Of a stretch of 64,000 nucleotides of DNA, positions 33,662 through 41,592 are shown one piece after another; within the stretch, counting starts at the first letter, position 1; every line of letters begins with the position of its first letter. The DNA is from Lacrimispora saccharolytica (GTDB lineage: Bacteria; Bacillota; Clostridia; Lachnospirales; Lachnospiraceae). The translations under genes were made by a program, and so were the position numbers. The notes under the pieces are model-generated. The model had not been told where the DNA came from and did not search any database. It saw nothing but the letters and a program-made list of their open reading frames with translations. The stretch is taken from assembly GCA_016899975.1 (NCBI GenBank), contig JACJJN010000008.1:48345-112344 (forward strand), in the 5' to 3' direction.

Positions 33662-33888
33662 TATAATATTTTTATATAAGCGGTGTCAGGCGCAAAATCG
33701 TGTGATTTTGTGAAAAGCACAGGAGAACAGCGCTGGGACGGTGGGATTCCGGAAAGGCGCAGGTGTGTGAAGTAGCCGCTGACATCTTCCAAAGGAAAAA
33801 GACGGTCAGAGGATATCTGGAGATGCGGATATTTTCTGACCGTGTGTTCCTTAGAGGAAAAGGAAAAGGAAAAGGAGGGCTTTTGAGT
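33662..33888 (+). promoter_or_regulatory. rnf promoter and long structured leader
   Basis: An extended -10 (TGC-TATAAT, 33659-33667) without a clear -35 starts a leader of about 215 nt. GGTGTCAG (33682-33689) can pair with CTGACATC (33779-33786), enclosing AAAATC/GATTTT and GCGC/GGCGC-type stems. A separate hairpin, ACGGTCAGA/TCTGACCGT, follows (about 33801-33843). No known riboswitch core (FMN, TPP, cobalamin, lysine) could be recognised. It may be a cis-regulatory RNA controlling the rnf operon. Confidence 0.45.
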
Positions 33889-35205
33889 ATGGGATTTTTG
33901 ACATTCCGGGGCGGAATCCATCCGGATGACGGAAAGGCACTGTCCAAGGAAAAACCGATCACGGCCATTCAGGCAGGTCCGGTGTTGTATTATTCAACAT
34001 CCCAGCACATCGGCGCACCGGCAAAACCGGTAGTTTCCAAGGGGGACCATGTCCGCCGCGGACAGATGATCGCAGAGGCGGGCGGATTTGTATCTGCGCC
34101 GGTGCATGCGACCGTATCGGGAACCGTAAAGGGAATTGAAAAAATGCGTATGCCAGGCGGCAACCTGGCGGACTGTATCGTTGTCGAGAACGACGGACAG
34201 ATGGAGGAAGTAAGTTATGAGGAGGCGTCGCTGGACAGCCTGACGAAAGAGGAGATCCTGAAACGGATCACTCAGGCAGGTATTGTCGGAATGGGCGGAG
34301 CAGGCTTCCCGACCCACGTAAAACTGGCGCCGAAGAATCCGGAAGCCATTGATTACATATTGGTAAACGGTGCGGAGTGTGAACCGTATCTGACCAGTGA
34401 TTACCGCCGTATGCTGGAGGAGCCGGAAAAATTGGTGGCAGGACTTCAGGTGATTTTGAAAATTTTCCCGAAAGCCAAAGGATGTATCTGTATCGAGGAC
34501 AACAAACCGGATTGTATCCGCAAAATGGAAGAGTGTACGAAAGGTGATTCCCGGATTGAGGTCAAGACGCTGAAGACCAAATATCCTCAGGGTGCTGAGC
34601 GTATGCTGATCTACGCGGTTACCGGAAGAAAGATCAACTCTTCGATGCTTCCGGCGGACGCCGGATGTATTGTGGACAACGTGGATACCGTTGTCGCGAT
34701 TTCCCAGGCTGTCCTGAAAGGAAAACCGCTGATGGAGCGCATCATGACAATAACTGGAGATGCAGTGAAAAATCCGCAGAACTTCCTGGTTCCGATCGGA
34801 ATGCTGCATCAGGAAGTGGCGGATGCGGCCGGCGGATTCAAAAATGAGCCGGAAAAGATCATTTCCGGAGGTCCGATGATGGGGAAAGCACTGTTCACAA
34901 TGAATGTTCCTGTGATCAAGACTTCGTCCGCGATCCTTGCCATGACCGAAGATGAGGTGGCGAAGAATCAGCCTACCGCCTGCATCAACTGCGGAAGATG
35001 TGCAAAGGTATGTCCGGGTCAGATTCTTCCGGTACGTCTTGCGGAATTTGCGGAGCATGGAAATGAAGAGCAGTTCCTGGCTTATCATGGAATGGAATGC
35101 TGCGAGTGCGGATGCTGCAGTTTTGTCTGTCCGGCAAAACGCCAGCTGACACAGTCCATCAGTTCCATGAGAAAGATCATGCTCGCAAAGAGAAAGAAAG
35201 GTTAA
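33889..35205 (+). CDS. rnfC: Rnf complex subunit C (RnfC)
   Basis: RnfC is the NADH-interacting cytoplasmic subunit of the ferredoxin:NAD+ oxidoreductase that pumps Na+ or H+. The 438 residues start with FRGGIHPDDGKALSKEKPI, typical of RnfC, followed by the NuoF-like FMN/NADH domain with GIVGMGGAGFPTHVKL (about residues 136-151) and LVNGAECEPYLTSDYR. Two 4Fe-4S motifs lie at the end: CINCGRCAKVCP (about 365-376) and CCECGCCSFVCPAKRQL. ATG 33889 is preceded by AAAGGAGGG. A TTG two codons earlier is possible. It heads the rnfCDGEAB operon. Confidence 0.95.
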   Translation: MGFLTFRGGIHPDDGKALSKEKPITAIQAGPVLYYSTSQHIGAPAKPVVSKGDHVRRGQMIAEAGGFVSAPVHATVSGTVKGIEKMRMPGGNLADCIVVENDGQMEEVSYEEASLDSLTKEEILKRITQAGIVGMGGAGFPTHVKLAPKNPEAIDYILVNGAECEPYLTSDYRRMLEEPEKLVAGLQVILKIFPKAKGCICIEDNKPDCIRKMEECTKGDSRIEVKTLKTKYPQGAERMLIYAVTGRKINSSMLPADAGCIVDNVDTVVAISQAVLKGKPLMERIMTITGDAVKNPQNFLVPIGMLHQEVADAAGGFKNEPEKIISGGPMMGKALFTMNVPVIKTSSAILAMTEDEVAKNQPTACINCGRCAKVCPGQILPVRLAEFAEHGNEEQFLAYHGMECCECGCCSFVCPAKRQLTQSISSMRKIMLAKRKKG

Positions 35206-35217
35206 GGAGGGTGAATG

Positions 35218-36189
35218 ATGAGCAATCTGTTACATGTTTCTTCTTCCCCGCACATCCGTTCCAAGATAACGACAGACTGGATCATGTACATGGTACTGAT
35301 CGCGCTTCTGCCTGCGACCTGCATGGGCGTTTATCTGTTCGGAGTTCCGGCTCTGATCCTGATCGTCTGTTCTGTGGTAACCTGTGTGGCAACAGAATAT
35401 ATTTATGAACGTCTGATGCACAAACCGATCACCATCAAGGATGGCAGTGCCATGGTAACCGGCCTTCTGCTGGCTCTGAACCTGCCGTCCGGTGCTACAT
35501 GGTGGATGGCTGTGCTGGGTGGCGTATTTGCAATCCTTGTAGTAAAACAGCTGTTCGGCGGTCTGGGTCAGAATATTATGAACCCGGCGCTGGCGGCAAG
35601 ATGTTTCCTGATGATTTCTTTTGCGGCAAGAATGACCGATTTCAGCACCAGCGACTCGGTAACCGCGAAACTGGTGGACACGGTTTCCGGTGCGACGCCT
35701 CTGGCTGAGATCAAAGCAGGCGGTTCCTGGGACCTGATGAGCATGTTCCTTGGAAATACCCGCGGAACCATCGGTGAGACTTCCGCCCTGCTCCTTCTGA
35801 TCGGCGGTATTATTCTGGTTGTCATGAAGATCATCGATCTTCGGATCCCGCTGACCTATATCGGAACCTTTGCGGTATTCGCGCTTCTGTTCGGCGGCCA
35901 TGGTTTCGACCTCAGCTATGTGGCTGCAGAGCTTTGCGGCGGAGGTCTGATGCTTGGCGCATGGTTTATGGCGACAGATTATGTAACCCGTCCGGTGACC
36001 GGCAAAGGACAGTATGTCTATGGGGTGATCCTGGGTATCCTGACCGGCGTGTTCCGTATTTTCGGCGGTTCCGCGGAAGGAGTTTCCTATGCGATCATCT
36101 TTACCAACCTTCTGGTGCCGATCATCGAACGTCTGACACTTCCGGGAGGTTTTGGCATCGTTAAGCAGAAAGGAGGTAAGAAGTCATGA
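35218..36189 (+). CDS. rnfD: Rnf complex subunit D (RnfD)
   Basis: A 323-residue membrane subunit with about nine to ten spans, homologous to NqrB. It carries a covalently bound FMN; the attachment motif DTVSGATPL is visible, with the acceptor Thr at residue 160. Other conserved stretches are PHIRSKITTDWIMYMVLIALLPA near the N-terminus, QNIMNPALAARCFLM (about 118-132) and MATDYVTRPVTGKGQ late. GGAGG is 7 bp ahead of ATG 35218; the adjoining ATG 35215 is also possible. It overlaps rnfG by 4 bp. ApbE, which would attach the FMN, is encoded in the same operon. Confidence 0.95.
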   Translation: MSNLLHVSSSPHIRSKITTDWIMYMVLIALLPATCMGVYLFGVPALILIVCSVVTCVATEYIYERLMHKPITIKDGSAMVTGLLLALNLPSGATWWMAVLGGVFAILVVKQLFGGLGQNIMNPALAARCFLMISFAARMTDFSTSDSVTAKLVDTVSGATPLAEIKAGGSWDLMSMFLGNTRGTIGETSALLLLIGGIILVVMKIIDLRIPLTYIGTFAVFALLFGGHGFDLSYVAAELCGGGLMLGAWFMATDYVTRPVTGKGQYVYGVILGILTGVFRIFGGSAEGVSYAIIFTNLLVPIIERLTLPGGFGIVKQKGGKKS

Positions 36190-36800
36190 GTAAGATTATC
36201 AAGAATGCGCTGGCTCTTACCGCCATCACTGTAGTCATCGGTCTGCTTCTTGGCGTTGTCTACGAAGTGACAAAAGAGCCGATCGCACAGCAGCAGCTGA
36301 AGGAGAAACAGGAAGCATGCGTGGAAGTTTTCCCGGATGCGGATTCCTTTGAGGCGATGGACATCACAGGAAACACGGAAGACTTCCGTGCAGCCCTGGA
36401 TGAGGCTGGCTATACGGCACAGACCGTTGATGAAGTATATGAAGCGCTGGATGCGTCCGGTGAAACTGCCGGTTACGTTATTACTGTGACAAGCGCTGAG
36501 GGATACGGCGGAGATATCCAGTTTTCCATGGGCGTTGCTCTGGATGGAACCACCCTTGGCATCTCTTTCCTGAGCATCAGTGAGACTGCTGGCCTTGGAA
36601 TGAACGCGGATACTGACAGCTTCAAAGACCAGTTCAAGGATCAGAATGTTCCTGAGTTCAGTTACTCCAAAACGGGAGCAACCCAGGAAGGAGAGATCGA
36701 TGCGCTGAGCGGCGCTACCATCACGACCAATGCGGTAACCAACGGTGTCAACGCAGGTCTCTGTGTGTTTCAGTTATTAAGTGAAGGAGGGATTGGCTGA
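36186..36800 (+). CDS. rnfG: Rnf complex subunit G (RnfG)
   Basis: A 204-residue protein with one N-terminal membrane anchor (about residues 8-27) and an extracytoplasmic FMN-binding domain. The flavinylation motif DALSGATITTNAV is present; Thr178 is the expected site of phosphoester-linked FMN. Electrons pass between RnfD and RnfG. The start overlaps the rnfD stop (ATGA), and its own stop overlaps rnfE by 1 bp, consistent with tight translational coupling. Confidence 0.95.
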   Translation: MSKIIKNALALTAITVVIGLLLGVVYEVTKEPIAQQQLKEKQEACVEVFPDADSFEAMDITGNTEDFRAALDEAGYTAQTVDEVYEALDASGETAGYVITVTSAEGYGGDIQFSMGVALDGTTLGISFLSISETAGLGMNADTDSFKDQFKDQNVPEFSYSKTGATQEGEIDALSGATITTNAVTNGVNAGLCVFQLLSEGGIG

Positions 36801-37486
36801 TGAAAACAAATTCACCGGTTGAACGGTTATATAATGGTATCATAAAAGAAAATCCTACCTTTGTTATGATGATCGGTATGTGTCCGACTCTGGCGGTAAC
36901 AACCTCCGCGACCAACGGTATCGGTATGGGACTTACCACTCTTGTGATTCTGACATTGTCCAATATGATGATCTCTCTTCTCCGGAAGATGATTCCCGAC
37001 GGAGTGCGTATGCCGGCTTACATCGGTGTCGTGGCTTCTTTCGTAACAATCGTTCAGCTTCTGCTGGAAGGCTATATTCCGGAACTGTATGACGCTCTTG
37101 GAATTTATATTCCGCTGATCGTTGTAAACTGTATTATCCTGGGACGTGCGGAAGCATTCGCAGGCAAGAACAAAGTGATCCCATCCATCTTTGACGGCCT
37201 TGGAATGGGTATCGGATTTACCATCGGACTGACAAGTATCGGCGCGGTCCGTGAACTGATCGGCGCCGGACAGCTGTTTGGTTTCCAGATCCTTCCGGCT
37301 TCCTATGAGCCGGTGACCATTTTTATCATGGCTCCGGGAGCATTCCTGGTTCTGGCGCTTCTGGTAGCGGTACAGAACTATGTGAAGAATAAAAAAGCAG
37401 CCAAAGGACAGCCAGTACAGCAGTCTTCCTGCGGTCAGGGCTGCGGAAGCTGCGGAAATACTGTCTGCGGCGGCAAGAAATTATAA
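36800..37486 (+). CDS. rnfE: Rnf complex subunit E (RnfE)
   Basis: A 228-residue six-span membrane subunit of the RnfE/NqrD family. Conserved stretches: NPTFVMMIGMCPTLAVTTSATNGIGMG (about residues 15-41), IPLIVVNCIILGRAEAFA (about 103-120) and DGLGMGIGFTIGLTSIGAVRELIGAG. A membrane-embedded 2Fe-2S shared with RnfA is expected from the paired Cys residues. The C-terminal tail, CGQGCGSCGNTVCGG, is unusually Cys-rich and lies beyond the last span; it may bind metal. Confidence 0.95.
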   Translation: MKTNSPVERLYNGIIKENPTFVMMIGMCPTLAVTTSATNGIGMGLTTLVILTLSNMMISLLRKMIPDGVRMPAYIGVVASFVTIVQLLLEGYIPELYDALGIYIPLIVVNCIILGRAEAFAGKNKVIPSIFDGLGMGIGFTIGLTSIGAVRELIGAGQLFGFQILPASYEPVTIFIMAPGAFLVLALLVAVQNYVKNKKAAKGQPVQQSSCGQGCGSCGNTVCGGKKL

Positions 37487-37498
37487 GGAGGGGCTGGA

Positions 37499-38074
37499 AT
37501 GAGAGAATTATTGATGATAGCGATTGGCTCCGCCATTGTAAACAACGTGGTACTGAGCCAGTTCCTGGGACTTTGTCCTTTCCTTGGTGTATCCAAGAAG
37601 ATCAATACGGCAGCCGGAATGGGCGGCGCGGTTATCTTCGTACTTACCATTTCATCCCTGATCACCAGCCTGATTTATAAATTTGTCCTGGTTGCTACAG
37701 GAACGGAATACCTGCAGACCATCGTATTCATTCTGGTGATCGCTGCTCTGGTGCAGCTGGTTGAAATGTTCATGAAGAAAGTGCTCCCGCCGCTGTATCA
37801 GGCGCTGGGTGTTTATCTTCCTCTGATCACCACCAACTGTGCAGTGCTGGGTGTCGCGATCACGAACGTACAGGAAAATTACAGCATTCTGGAAGGTGTG
37901 GTCAACGGATTCGCAACGGCGGTCGGTTTTACTATCGCGATCGTTCTGATGGCAGGTCTTCGTGAGAAAATGGAGTACAACGATGTCCCGAAAGCTTTCC
38001 AGGGAATGCCGATCGTGCTTCTGACAGCGATGCTGATGTCCATTGCATTCACAGGCTTTGCTGGAATCATCTAG
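37499..38074 (+). CDS. rnfA: Rnf complex subunit A (RnfA)
   Basis: A 191-residue six-span subunit, homologous to NqrE and to RnfE in inverted topology. Motifs: NNVVLSQFLGLCPFLGVSKKINTAAGMGGAV (about residues 14-44), YLPLITTNCAVLGVAI (about 107-122). The paired Cys residues near residues 25 and 115 would hold the intramembrane cluster with RnfE. A GGAGG site lies just before the ATG. The gene is in its usual place between rnfE and rnfB. Confidence 0.96.
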   Translation: MRELLMIAIGSAIVNNVVLSQFLGLCPFLGVSKKINTAAGMGGAVIFVLTISSLITSLIYKFVLVATGTEYLQTIVFILVIAALVQLVEMFMKKVLPPLYQALGVYLPLITTNCAVLGVAITNVQENYSILEGVVNGFATAVGFTIAIVLMAGLREKMEYNDVPKAFQGMPIVLLTAMLMSIAFTGFAGII

Positions 38075-38089
38075 GAAAGGAGCAGCGAA

Positions 38090-38887
38090 ATGAGTATGCA
38101 GATTGTGTTGATTTCTGTTCTGGTCGTAGGCGGAGCCGGTCTGATCATCGGACTTCTGCTTGGAGTTGCCGGAAAGAAATTTGCGGTAGAGGTAGATGAG
38201 CGGGAGGAACGTGTAAGAGAAGTCCTTCCGGGAAATAACTGCGGCGGCTGCGGATATCCGGGCTGTGATGGCGCGGCGGCTGCGGTCGTAAAAGGAGAGG
38301 CTCCGGTCACTGTCTGTCCGGTGGGCGGCGCGGCATGTGCCAAAGCCATCGGAGAGATCATGGGACAGGAAGTCGGAGATACTGTCAGGATGACCGCGTT
38401 TGTAAAATGCGGTGGTGACTGTGAAAAGTCAAAAACAGATTATGCTTATACCGGTGTGGAAGACTGTACCATGGTGCCGTTTGTTCCGGGCGGCGGTCCG
38501 AAACGCTGTAATTATGGATGTATGGGCTATGGCTCCTGTGTGAAGGCATGTGCGTTTGACGCGATCCATATCGTGAACGGTGTGGCAGTCGTGGACAAAG
38601 AGGCATGTAAGGCCTGCGGCGCCTGCATCAATGTGTGTCCGAAACATCTGATCGAACTGGTTCCTTATGCCGGCGCGGATTATCATGTAAAATGTATGTC
38701 CAGCGATAAGGGCAAGACAGTGATGGATGCCTGCGAGATTGGCTGTATCGGATGTAAGAAATGTGAAAAGAACTGCCCGTCCGATGCGATTAAAGTGGAG
38801 AACGGAGTAGCGCATATTGACTACAGTAAATGTACAAACTGTGGAACATGTATGGAAGTCTGCCCAAGAGGAACGATTCAGAAATGA
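38090..38887 (+). CDS. rnfB: Rnf complex subunit B (RnfB), polyferredoxin
   Basis: A 265-residue subunit that takes electrons from ferredoxin. It has one N-terminal membrane span, then the 4Fe-4S domain [18 protein letters not shown] (about residues 47-64), a Cys-rich middle with [12 protein letters not shown], and three further ferredoxin motifs: [24 protein letters not shown] and [12 protein letters not shown]. The extra ferredoxin clusters are usual for clostridial RnfB. Its stop overlaps the apbE start (ATGA). Confidence 0.95.
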   Translation: MSMQIVLISVLVVGGAGLIIGLLLGVAGKKFAVEVDEREERVREVLPGNNCGGCGYPGCDGAAAAVVKGEAPVTVCPVGGAACAKAIGEIMGQEVGDTVRMTAFVKCGGDCEKSKTDYAYTGVEDCTMVPFVPGGGPKRCNYGCMGYGSCVKACAFDAIHIVNGVAVVDKEACKACGACINVCPKHLIELVPYAGADYHVKCMSSDKGKTVMDACEIGCIGCKKCEKNCPSDAIKVENGVAHIDYSKCTNCGTCMEVCPRGTIQK

Positions 38888-39825
38888 GACGGATAAGTTT
38901 CATGGCGGTTTTTCTGTGTATCCTGTCACTTCTGACAGGATGCACGGAGGAAGAGCCCAGTCAGAATACGGTTTCGAAGGAAGGCTTCTATTTTAATACC
39001 ATCATTGAGATTTCTGTCCCGGAGGAACACGAAGAGCTTTTGGACGGGGCCTTCGAGGTGTGTGAGAAGATTGAGGAAACCTTCAGCAGGACAAGAACGG
39101 ACAGCGAGCTGTACCGGATCAATCACAGGACAGAATCGGAAGTGACGGTATCGGACTGGATGCTGGAAGTGCTGGAGACAGGCCTTACATTCTATGAGCT
39201 GACCGATGGAGCCCTTGATATTACCATTGCTCCGGTTCTGGATCTCTGGAATTTCACCGGGGATGATCCTCATGTTCCGGATGAGGCAGCGCTGGCGGCA
39301 GCCGTTGAGAAAGTGGATGGGAGTTCTCTTTCCCTTGAGGGAAATGTTCTTCATTTTGAGAGAGAGGATACCCAGATTGATCTGGGGGCGCTGGCAAAAG
39401 GATACGCTGCGGATAAGCTGAAGGAATATCTGGTTGAGAACGGTGTGGACAATGCGCTGATCAATCTCGGCGGAAATGTGATGGCGGTAGGAACGAGACT
39501 GGATGGAAATCCCTGGCGAGTGGGAATCCAGGATCCCCACCAGGAGCGGGGCGTGATTCTGCGGACCATCGAGGTGGCGGACAAGTCGGTGGTTTCGTCC
39601 GGGACTTATGAAAGAAATTTTGAACAGGACGGAATCCTGTACCATCATCTGCTGGATCCATCCACCGGATATCCGAAGGATGTGGAAGCGGCACAGGTGA
39701 CGATCATCAGCGACAGTTCTCTGCTGGGAGACGCACTGAGCACTTCCTGTCTGCTGATCGGCGAGGAAGCTGGGGAAGAACTGGCGTCACAGTTTGAGGA
39801 CGTTGAGATTCAGTATGCGGAGTGA
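38884..39825 (+). CDS. apbE: FAD:protein FMN transferase ApbE (lipoprotein)
   Basis: ApbE transfers FMN from FAD to Thr in S(T)GAT motifs; its natural targets RnfD and RnfG, both with SGAT, are in the same operon. The 313-residue protein has a signal sequence ending in the lipobox LLTGC (Cys19), so it is anchored outside the membrane, where RnfG's flavin site lies. Family motifs: a [13 protein letters not shown] region ([14 protein letters not shown]), [18 protein letters not shown] (about residues 160-177), [14 protein letters not shown] and the [11 protein letters not shown] metal/catalytic segment near residue 258. ATG 38884 overlaps the rnfB stop. Confidence 0.94.
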   Translation: MRRISFMAVFLCILSLLTGCTEEEPSQNTVSKEGFYFNTIIEISVPEEHEELLDGAFEVCEKIEETFSRTRTDSELYRINHRTESEVTVSDWMLEVLETGLTFYELTDGALDITIAPVLDLWNFTGDDPHVPDEAALAAAVEKVDGSSLSLEGNVLHFEREDTQIDLGALAKGYAADKLKEYLVENGVDNALINLGGNVMAVGTRLDGNPWRVGIQDPHQERGVILRTIEVADKSVVSSGTYERNFEQDGILYHHLLDPSTGYPKDVEAAQVTIISDSSLLGDALSTSCLLIGEEAGEELASQFEDVEIQYAE

Positions 39826-39877
39826 AAGGTACTCGAAAACAGAAGCACATGCCGGAAAGGATGGAAGAGGATAGCAT

Positions 39878-40306
39878 ATGAACAGGAGAGACGCAGCGCT
39901 GGTGGTTCTGGTGCTGATTGCGGCGCTGGCGGGTTTTGCGTTGATGCTGACTCAGACCGGGCAGGGCGCCCAGGTGGAAATTGCCGTAAACGGAGAGGTC
40001 TATGGGATTTATGATCTGGACACGGACCAGACCATAGAAATCGGTGAAAAAAACATCTGCCGGATCGAAAACGGAGCCGCGTGGATGGAATGGGCGGACT
40101 GCCCGGATCAACTGTGCGTACACCACAGCAAGATCAGCAGAAACAATGAGACTGTCGTATGTCTTCCGAACCGTGTAACCTTGACCATTCTTGGCGGTGA
40201 GGACGAAGGGCAGCCCGATACGATCGTGTCCGATGCTTCTTTGGAGAATTCGTTCCTTCCAGGATACGGTGAGACGACCAGTTTTTTGTCGACAGCAAAC
40301 AAATGA
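39878..40306 (+). CDS. NusG domain II-containing exported protein
   Basis: A 142-residue protein with an N-terminal membrane span (about residues 6-24) and an extracytoplasmic domain of the NusG_II family: EIAVNGEVYGIYDLDTDQTIEI, then NICRIENGAAWMEWADCPDQLCVHH (about 63-87) with two Cys, and VCLPNRVTLTI. Despite the name it is not a transcription factor. Proteins of this type often accompany rnf operons and Gx transporters in Clostridia, which suggests a role in assembling or supporting the complex. The last 30 residues are polar. Confidence 0.85.
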   Translation: MNRRDAALVVLVLIAALAGFALMLTQTGQGAQVEIAVNGEVYGIYDLDTDQTIEIGEKNICRIENGAAWMEWADCPDQLCVHHSKISRNNETVVCLPNRVTLTILGGEDEGQPDTIVSDASLENSFLPGYGETTSFLSTANK

Positions 40307-40332
40307 TCAGGATGGAGTGGAGGTAACTGGCA

Positions 40333-40830
40333 ATGGGAAAGAAAGTCGCGCTTCTTGGAATGTGCTCGGCAGGGGCAATCCTGCTTGGGTATGTGGAGTC
40401 CCTGATCCCGGTATTTTTCTTTGTGCCCGGAATGAAGCTGGGACTGGCAAATCTGGCGGTCGTCCTGACTCTGTATTTTTTTAGCCCCAGGGATGCGTTG
40501 ATCGTACAGCTGGTCCGGATCGTCGTGGTGGGATTTCTGTTTGGAAATCTTTTCAGCATTGCCTTTTCCCTGGCAGGGGGCCTGCTCAGTCTTGGATTCA
40601 TGTGTCTGGCAAAAAGATACGGCGGCTTCACCGTATATGGCGTCAGTGTCGCCGGAGGAGTGACACACAATATCGGGCAGATCTGTGTGGCGGCAGTTCT
40701 GGTGGAAAATGTAAGGATCATTTACTACCTGCCGTTTCTTCTGCTCTCCGGTCTTGTCACCGGCCTGCTGATCGGGCTTCTCAGCCACGAGATGATGAAA
40801 CGTCTGGGCGGGTATCTGAAGACCATGTAA
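40333..40830 (+). CDS. Gx transporter family / heptaprenyl diphosphate synthase component I-like membrane protein
   Basis: A 165-residue membrane protein with about five spans, in the family once annotated as heptaprenyl diphosphate synthase component I and now as Gx transporters related to ECF S-components. Typical segments: LGYVESLIPVFFFVPGMKLGLANLAVVLTLYFFS (about residues 18-51), LVRIVVVGFLFGNLFS and SVAGGVTHNIGQI. The ligand is unknown. Its constant position after rnf-apbE-NusG_II suggests supply of a cofactor or precursor needed by that system, but this is inference. Confidence 0.82.
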   Translation: MGKKVALLGMCSAGAILLGYVESLIPVFFFVPGMKLGLANLAVVLTLYFFSPRDALIVQLVRIVVVGFLFGNLFSIAFSLAGGLLSLGFMCLAKRYGGFTVYGVSVAGGVTHNIGQICVAAVLVENVRIIYYLPFLLLSGLVTGLLIGLLSHEMMKRLGGYLKTM

Positions 40831-40976
40831 TGTGTTTTCTGTTTTGCCGTTCCGCTGACTGCTTCCCAAAACGCTCTGGTTAAGGAAAAAGTGAAAGTGC
40901 TGACCCTGATTGCAGAAAACAAAAAACTACAGTATTGCTTTTTTGCATTTCTTCTGTTATAATAAACAGGTCGTTA

Positions 40977-41050
40977 CGGGGTATGGCGTAGCTTGGTAGC
41001 GCGCACGGCTGGGGGCCGTGAGGTCGCAGGTTCAAATCCTGTTGCCCCGA
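40977..41050 (+). tRNA. tRNA-Pro (anticodon GGG)
   Basis: The 74-nt cloverleaf folds fully: acceptor CGGGGTA/TGCCCCG with one G-T, D arm GCGT/GCGC, anticodon arm CACGG/CCGTG with loop CTGGGGG (anticodon GGG), variable loop of 5 nt, T arm GCAGG/CCTGT with loop TTCAAAT. The discriminator is A; CCA is not encoded. A TATAAT box at 40958-40963 lies 13 bp upstream. Confidence 0.95.
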
Positions 41051-41078
41051 TTGTTCAGAATCCATTGGAAAAAAGCAG

Positions 41079-41426
41079 TTGACAGCCGGTGGATAAAATG
41101 ATACTATTTTAGCAAGTCATAACACAAAGCGAAGAAGAGGAGTATTACACCGGATACCGGTTTTCAGAAAGCTGTTGGGTGATGCGAAGCAGCAGAAGGA
41201 TCCGTTGGAACTGACCTTGGAGCAGCTGCCTGAAATCCTGAATGCAGGGAGAGTAAACGCAGACGGAGTCCCACCGTTACAGGGGAAGGATATAAGATTT
41301 CAGGGAAATCCGTATCTGCAGAGTGTACAGCACAGGCTGTGAAAAAAGAGTGGTACCGCGTGAGAATGGTAGTCTTTCGTCTCTTAAATACATTTCGATG
41401 AATGTATGAGAGCGAAGGACTTTTTT
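41079..41426 (+). promoter_or_regulatory. Leucine T-box leader of leuA
   Basis: TTGACA (41079-41084), 17 bp, TACTAT (41102-41107) start a leader of about 480 nt to leuA. GAGGAGTA lies in stem I, a GGTGATGCGAAGC element fits the AG bulge/distal loop region, and the T-box sequence AGAGTGGTACCGCG is at about 41350-41363. The likely specifier codon is CTG (Leu, 41211-41213) in GGAACTGACC. The terminator hairpin (about 41372-41420) ends in T7. Uncharged leucyl-tRNA would permit read-through into leuA. Confidence 0.9.
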
Positions 41427-41427
41427 T
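41372..41427 (+). terminator. T-box terminator
   Basis: AGTCTTTCGTCTC and ATACATT pair with AATGTAT and GAGCGAAGGACT around a TCGATG loop, followed by T7. Repeat R3 starts in this T-tract. Confidence 0.88.
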
Positions 41428-41551
41428 ATTTCATAGGAAACTGTTTTCCTATGAAATAAAAACGCTCCTCGAGGATCGCACTGCGGATGAGTGGAAGATG
41501 TCGCTTGAGCGACCCGCCGCAGGCGGAGAATCCTGCAAAGCAGGATTCTTT
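41421..41551 (+). repeat. Five-hairpin post-terminator repeat, copy R3
   Basis: Third copy of the R1/R2 element. The first stem reads ATTTCATAGGAAA/TTTCCTATGAAAT, showing a C-G to A-T exchange on both arms relative to R1. The second stem has TC/GA where R1 has GC/GC. It lies between the T-box terminator and the leuA ribosome site, so only read-through transcripts carry it. Confidence 0.87.
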
Positions 41552-41592
41552 CTTGATATCTCAAAATAGCTGGAAAACAGGAGGAAAGAAAA

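Noticed and set aside
33674..33888. FMN riboswitch in front of the flavin-dependent Rnf complex
   Set aside because: The conserved RFN elements are absent; only generic stems are visible.
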